Shown here: piece after piece, positions 15,523-18,242 of the stretch
Layout of the letters: each line of letters begins with the position of its first letter
Position numbering within the stretch: position 1 is the stretch's first letter
Assembly: GCA_002305315.1 (NCBI GenBank)
Contig: DBQQ01000005.1
Span: 18,133-36,374 of the forward strand
DNA from: Clostridiales bacterium UBA1390
Lineage (GTDB): Bacteria > Bacillota > Clostridia > Lachnospirales > Bianqueaceae
Direction of reading: 5' to 3'
DNA length: 18,242 nucleotides
Program-made: the position numbers and the translations under genes
Notes under the pieces: generated by a model
Databases searched by the model: none
Told to the model about the DNA's origin: nothing
What the model saw: only the letters and a program-made list of their open reading frames with translations

Positions 15523-17026
15523 GCCTCTTCATCCTTTCTATCCGATCCCACTTCACCGGCCACGCCTCTTCGTGGCTGCAAACCAGGAGCCCGCCGGGAT
15601 ATTCCGCCAGGACGCTTTGCAGATATGCTACCGCTTCTTGGTCGAGATGGTTTGTCGGTTCATCCAGCACCAGCATCCTGCACGATCTCGCCAAGGCGGC
15701 CGCCAAATAAAACTTCTTGCACTCCCCCATGGACCAGGTGTCCATCGGTTGCGCCAGCAGCGCGTCTTCGATGGAAAACTGCCGTAGATGTTCCACAAAC
15801 TGCGCCTGGTCCAGGATATGCTGCGCCTGCAATCCTTCCATGACTTCCTTTCCACTCAGGTGCAGCGATGGTTCCTCCTGCAGCGCATACGCAAACTGCG
15901 CCATATTCCCCTGTACTTCTCCCGCATCTGCCTCTTCCAGTCCCAGAATGATTCTCAGCAGCGTCGTCTTTCCCGAACCGTTGGGACCGCATAGCAAGAC
16001 GCGCTCTCCCTCCCTTATGGAAAAGAAGACATCTTGCAAAACCACTTTCTCTCCATAACGCTTGGTCACGTTCTTAAGCATCACGCAGAGGTGCTTCGAC
16101 GCGGGGCGCCTGTCCCTTCGCTGACGCGTCTTTAAATGCGTGCTGGCCATCTGATACTCATAGCGCTTCATGATCCATTCGAAAACCGATTTCATCGACT
16201 GATAAATGTATCCGGACAGGATGATCATCATCGGCGCGTCCGTCACTGACAGGGCACCGTTCATGATGAAAAATCCGATCCAAAGATAACTCCCGTAATA
16301 CAGCACGCTGTGGATACCCTCATAGATGATGGATTCCCATGTACTGGTGCGTTCGGAACGCTTTCCCTCTCGAATGAGCCGCTCATTCAGCTGCCGATAT
16401 CGATCCACGAACCACACCTCTCTCCCGTATGCCTTAAGCGTGCGCAGCCCTTCCGCGCCCTCTGCGATCCATCCCTCGTAATCGGCCTCGCTTCCCACGC
16501 TCTCCTCGTAGATCGACTTGGCCCATTTCTCATACACCAGCGTGGGAATCAGCTGCAGGAACCCCATCGCCAGCAGGAGCCCGCCCACCAGTGCGTGAAT
16601 ACTGCACAGGATCAGGGTCGATCCGACGATGATCGCGCATCCCTCCAGGACTTTTGGCAAAACATCCTGGATATACTCCGTTACGGTGCGCGCATCCATA
16701 TGAAGCCGCACATCCAGCTCCCCGGTATGTTGTACCGGTAGCCGATTCTCCATGACTTCCCGGTATAATGCCTCCCGATACGCCTGCGCGTCCAGCTCCT
16801 TCTGCTTCTTAGTACCTCGCGCAAAGACATACAAGATGGGCAGTCCTATCAGCAAAATAACCCCCAGTACAGCCGCCCGCCCATACACGGCGCTCTCCTG
16901 CGACGCGATGGCCGCATCCAACGCGAGAGAAACGATATAGCCACACGCCAGAGTAAACGCAAACGTGAATAGGTGATACAGGCAACTGTATCGGCTGGAT
17001 TTTCGGAAGTAAAGCTTTGTTTTCAT
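15515..17026 (-). CDS. ABC exporter half-transporter (TMD-NBD) with degenerate signature motif
   Basis: A 503-residue exporter-type ABC protein. Membrane segments are near residues 14-36, 50-68, 127-165 and 240-280. The ATPase has Walker A G-P-N-G-S-G-K-T-T (347-355), Walker B M-L-V-L-D-E-P-T-N-H-L-D (451-462) and switch His485. The signature reads W-S-M-G-E-C-K-K-F (431-439) instead of L-S-G-G-Q, so one composite ATP site in a heterodimer may be weak. The start at 17026 is chosen over an in-frame ATG at 17074 because GGAGAGGG lies right before it and the upstream ATG would lie inside the small ORF. It starts 28 bases after that ORF and overlaps the next ABC gene. Confidence 0.87.
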   Translation of the reverse strand: MKTKLYFRKSSRYSCLYHLFTFAFTLACGYIVSLALDAAIASQESAVYGRAAVLGVILLIGLPILYVFARGTKKQKELDAQAYREALYREVMENRLPVQHTGELDVRLHMDARTVTEYIQDVLPKVLEGCAIIVGSTLILCSIHALVGGLLLAMGFLQLIPTLVYEKWAKSIYEESVGSEADYEGWIAEGAEGLRTLKAYGREVWFVDRYRQLNERLIREGKRSERTSTWESIIYEGIHSVLYYGSYLWIGFFIMNGALSVTDAPMMIILSGYIYQSMKSVFEWIMKRYEYQMASTHLKTRQRRDRRPASKHLCVMLKNVTKRYGEKVVLQDVFFSIREGERVLLCGPNGSGKTTLLRIILGLEEADAGEVQGNMAQFAYALQEEPSLHLSGKEVMEGLQAQHILDQAQFVEHLRQFSIEDALLAQPMDTWSMGECKKFYLAAALARSCRMLVLDEPTNHLDQEAVAYLQSVLAEYPGGLLVCSHEEAWPVKWDRIERMKRHG

Positions 17027-17054
17027 TTTCCCTCTCCATTGTATTTTATTGATA

Positions 17055-17240
17055 TCATTGGCTCTGTGCCACACACAAAGCCGTGTCGATAAAGCTGGCT
17101 TCTACCAAAATCCATAGTACATTGACCAGGCCGGTGATCAGCTTCTGAAGCACGACAATAGTAGTACAGACCGGTTGACATTCGAATGGAAGCTGAAGCA
17201 AATACATCCAGTTGTAGGTTTTAGGTTGTAATTGAAACAT
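17055..17240 (-). pseudogene. 61-codon ORF resembling the first membrane segment of an ABC exporter
   Basis: A small frame with an excellent ribosome binding site (GGAGGAAA, nine bases before the ATG), 28 bases upstream of the first ABC gene. The product has one long hydrophobic segment (about residues 22-47) in the context L-P-F-x-C-x-P-V...L-I-T-G-L-V...A-S-F-I-D-T-A-L, which resembles the TM1 region of TMD-NBD exporters: a positive/aromatic N-terminus, a helix, then x-F-I-D-x-A. The rest of such a protein is missing, as the frame stops at 17055 and stop codons follow. I infer a truncated remnant of a fourth exporter gene, left in place with its promoter. A functional small membrane protein remains possible. 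Confidence 0.55.
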
Positions 17241-17264
17241 GGTTACTTTCCTCCATTTTCATGA

Positions 17265-17334
17265 AACGGCATGCACATATATCGCCGTTACCTTTCCATT
17301 GAACTTATTCGTATTTTTCTTGAGTCAGTTCAAT
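17265..17334 (-). promoter_or_regulatory. Leader with two inverted repeats
   Basis: Between the promoter and the small ORF, AACGGC (17265-17270) / GCCGTT (17284-17289) and ATTGAACT (17298-17305) / AGTTCAAT (17327-17334) can form two hairpins in the mRNA leader. They may affect translation or bind a regulator. Neither has a terminator-like T run. Confidence 0.35.
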
Positions 17335-17353
17335 AGATCTCAGTGTTAAAAAC

Positions 17354-17382
17354 ATCTTATATTCTCTTTGTTTTCTTGTCAA
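17354..17382 (-). promoter_or_regulatory. Promoter of the ABC exporter operon
   Basis: On the minus strand TTGACA (17377-17382), 17 bases, TAAGAT (17354-17359). An overlapping TATAAG at 15-base spacing is an alternative -10. It is followed by a leader of about 110 bases before the small ORF. Confidence 0.65.
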
Positions 17383-17435
17383 CAGTTTTTTAAAAGCGTT
17401 CAAAATATGCAAATATATATTATTGTCACTAGGAA

Positions 17436-18140
17436 CAGAGCATATCTTCATCGCGTGGTATCATCAAATTTTGGAGTTTGAGACTGTTCGGGCGTGGAAT
17501 CCAGATTTTTGATGATACTATACGTTGCAGAGTATCATCAGTTTTGGGGCTTTCAGGCCCATCCGGGCACGAAATCCGAGGTTTTGATGATACTATGTGT
17601 CGCATAGTATCATCACTTCTGGCGATTTTAGGGCCGCACGGGTGCGAAATCCAGTTTTTTGATGATACTACGTGTCGCATAGTATCATCGTTTTGGGTCG
17701 TTTTGAGTTTGTCCGAGCACACATTCCGGGTTTCTGATGATACTATGTGTCGCATAGTATCATCAGTTTTGGGGGTTTCAGCGCTACACAGGCGTGAAAT
17801 CCGGGTTTTTGATGATACTACGTGTCGCAGGGTATCATCAATTTTAGGTGGTCCATGGCCACACGGGCGTGGAATTCGGGTTTTTGATGATACTATACGT
17901 CGCAGAGTATCATCAGACTTGGGGGTTTCAAGGCCACACGGGCGTGGAATTCGGGTTTTTGATGATACTACGTGTCGCAGGGTATCATCAATTTTAGGTG
18001 GTTCATGGCCACACGGGCGTGGAATACGAGTTTTTGATGATACTATACGTCGCAGAGTATCATCAGTTTTGGGGGGTTCAAGGCCGCACGGGCGCGGAAT
18101 CCGGGTTTTGATGATACTATTTGTCGCATGGTATCGTCGC
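17436..18140. repeat. Array of 75-bp tandem units with a central palindrome
   Basis: Nine units carry GATGATAC...GTATCATC palindromes starting at 17511, 17586, 17661, 17736, 17811, 17886, 17961, 18036 and 18110. The spacing is exactly 75 bases seven times and 74 once. A decayed half-unit precedes them (GGTATCATCA ending at 17465). Each palindrome is 30-31 bases; in the best copies (17585 and 17735) the arms TGATGATACTATG and CATAGTATCATCA are perfect, with a five-base loop. The other 45 bases are semi-conserved and hold a smaller CCAC...GTGG hairpin. The last copy has a degenerate right arm. It is not CRISPR-like: the spacers are related and the repeat itself is a dyad. The array lies between a tRNA 3' end and the ABC exporter promoter. 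Function unknown. Confidence 0.93.
17811..18109. repeat. 150-bp two-unit duplication within the array
   Basis: Segment 17811-17960 is repeated as 17961-18109 with, by my count, nine substitutions and one deleted T (about 94% identity). Each holds one unit with the ACGTGTCGCAGGG centre followed by one with the ATACGTCGCAGAG centre. The array therefore grew recently by two units at once at its tRNA-proximal side. Confidence 0.85.
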
Positions 18141-18195
18141 CCGAAGCATTGATTGGCCACTGGCCACCAGTTACCCACCGCTAACCCACCCCATC

Positions 18196-18222
18196 AAAAA
18201 AGCCGCATCTCTGCGGCCTTTT
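18196..18222 (-). terminator. Intrinsic terminator after the tRNA
   Basis: GCCGCA (18202-18207) and TGCGGC (18212-18217) form a tight hairpin with a four-base loop. On the minus strand it is followed by TTTTTT (18196-18201) and begins a few bases after the tRNA 3' end. A shorter T run on the other side could allow some bidirectional termination. Confidence 0.75.
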
Positions 18223-18223
18223 C

Positions 18224-18242
18224 TGGACACTATAGGGCTCGA
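18224..18242 (-). tRNA. Probable tRNA 3' end (partial, isotype unknown)
   Basis: On the minus strand the window opens with TCGAGC, fitting T-loop positions 55-60. It continues with CCTAT (61-65, including the invariant C61), AGTGTCC (3' acceptor strand, 66-72) and A (discriminator, 73). No CCA is encoded, and an intrinsic terminator follows. The 5' part lies outside the window, so the cloverleaf and anticodon cannot be checked. Confidence 0.5.

Noticed and set aside
17055..17240. Bacteriocin or signal-peptide precursor exported by the ABC proteins.
   Set aside because: The sequence resembles an exporter TM1 helix, has no leader cleavage motif such as Gly-Gly before a core peptide, and no modification or peptidase gene is nearby. 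Not fully excluded.
17436..18140. CRISPR array.
   Set aside because: The 45-base spacers are clearly related to each other, the repeats vary, each repeat is itself a full palindrome, and no cas gene is present.
17429..18178. Repeat proteins of about 225-250 residues on both strands of the array.
   Set aside because: They have no ribosome binding site, the minus frame begins with GTG, and a one-base deletion disrupts the repeat phase in the last unit. The open frames follow from the 75-bp period.
18226..18236. CACTATAGGG, matching the end of a T7 promoter, suggesting cloning-vector sequence at the edge.
   Set aside because: Only about ten bases match, the upstream T7 bases are absent, and the same bases fit a tRNA acceptor/T-arm followed by a natural terminator.

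Overview
The window looks like chromosomal DNA of a low-to-mid GC Bacillota, most likely a gut-type Clostridia (Lachnospiraceae-like). The reasons are strong GGAGG-type ribosome binding sites, TTGACA/TATAAT promoters, an HrcA/CIRCE heat-shock operator, an LplB/LplC-type sugar ABC transporter with a GH78 alpha-L-rhamnosidase, and consecutive exporter-type ABC proteins. No species can be named from the sequence alone. Every convincing gene is on the minus strand, so the region is described from right to left in transcription order.

Right end (about 17.4-18.24 kb): the 3' end of a probable tRNA gene with its terminator, then a striking array of nine 75-bp tandem units, each carrying a near-perfect palindrome. 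A second, smaller hairpin in the units shows a compensatory base change. The array is open on both strands but shows signs of not being protein-coding. I regard it as the most unusual object here.

12.06-17.4 kb: a promoter and a leader with two inverted repeats precede a 61-codon ORF that resembles only the first membrane segment of an ABC exporter (probably a gene remnant). Two tightly coupled TMD-NBD ABC proteins with non-standard signature motifs follow, then a third, canonical ABC exporter protein with its own promoter.

2.85-11.9 kb: a carbohydrate utilisation locus. A LacI-family regulator with its own promoter sits upstream of an apparent operon: lipoprotein solute-binding protein, two permeases, cytoplasmic GH78 rhamnosidase, RpiB-fold isomerase and SGNH hydrolase. 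Three copies of an AAAACCTTTT operator-like element lie at and just downstream of the operon promoter and are good candidates for LacI binding. The scheme suggested is import of a rhamnosylated, perhaps acetylated, oligosaccharide or glycoside, followed by intracellular deacylation and rhamnose release. No ATPase subunit and no rhamnose isomerase, kinase or aldolase is encoded in the window.

0-2.85 kb: a SAM-dependent methyltransferase behind a potentially structured leader, an alpha/beta-hydrolase-fold esterase, a 63-bp duplicated intergenic segment, and a small heat-shock protein (Hsp20) under a promoter embedded in a CIRCE operator. The extreme left edge holds a promoter and the beginning of an unidentified transcript or gene.
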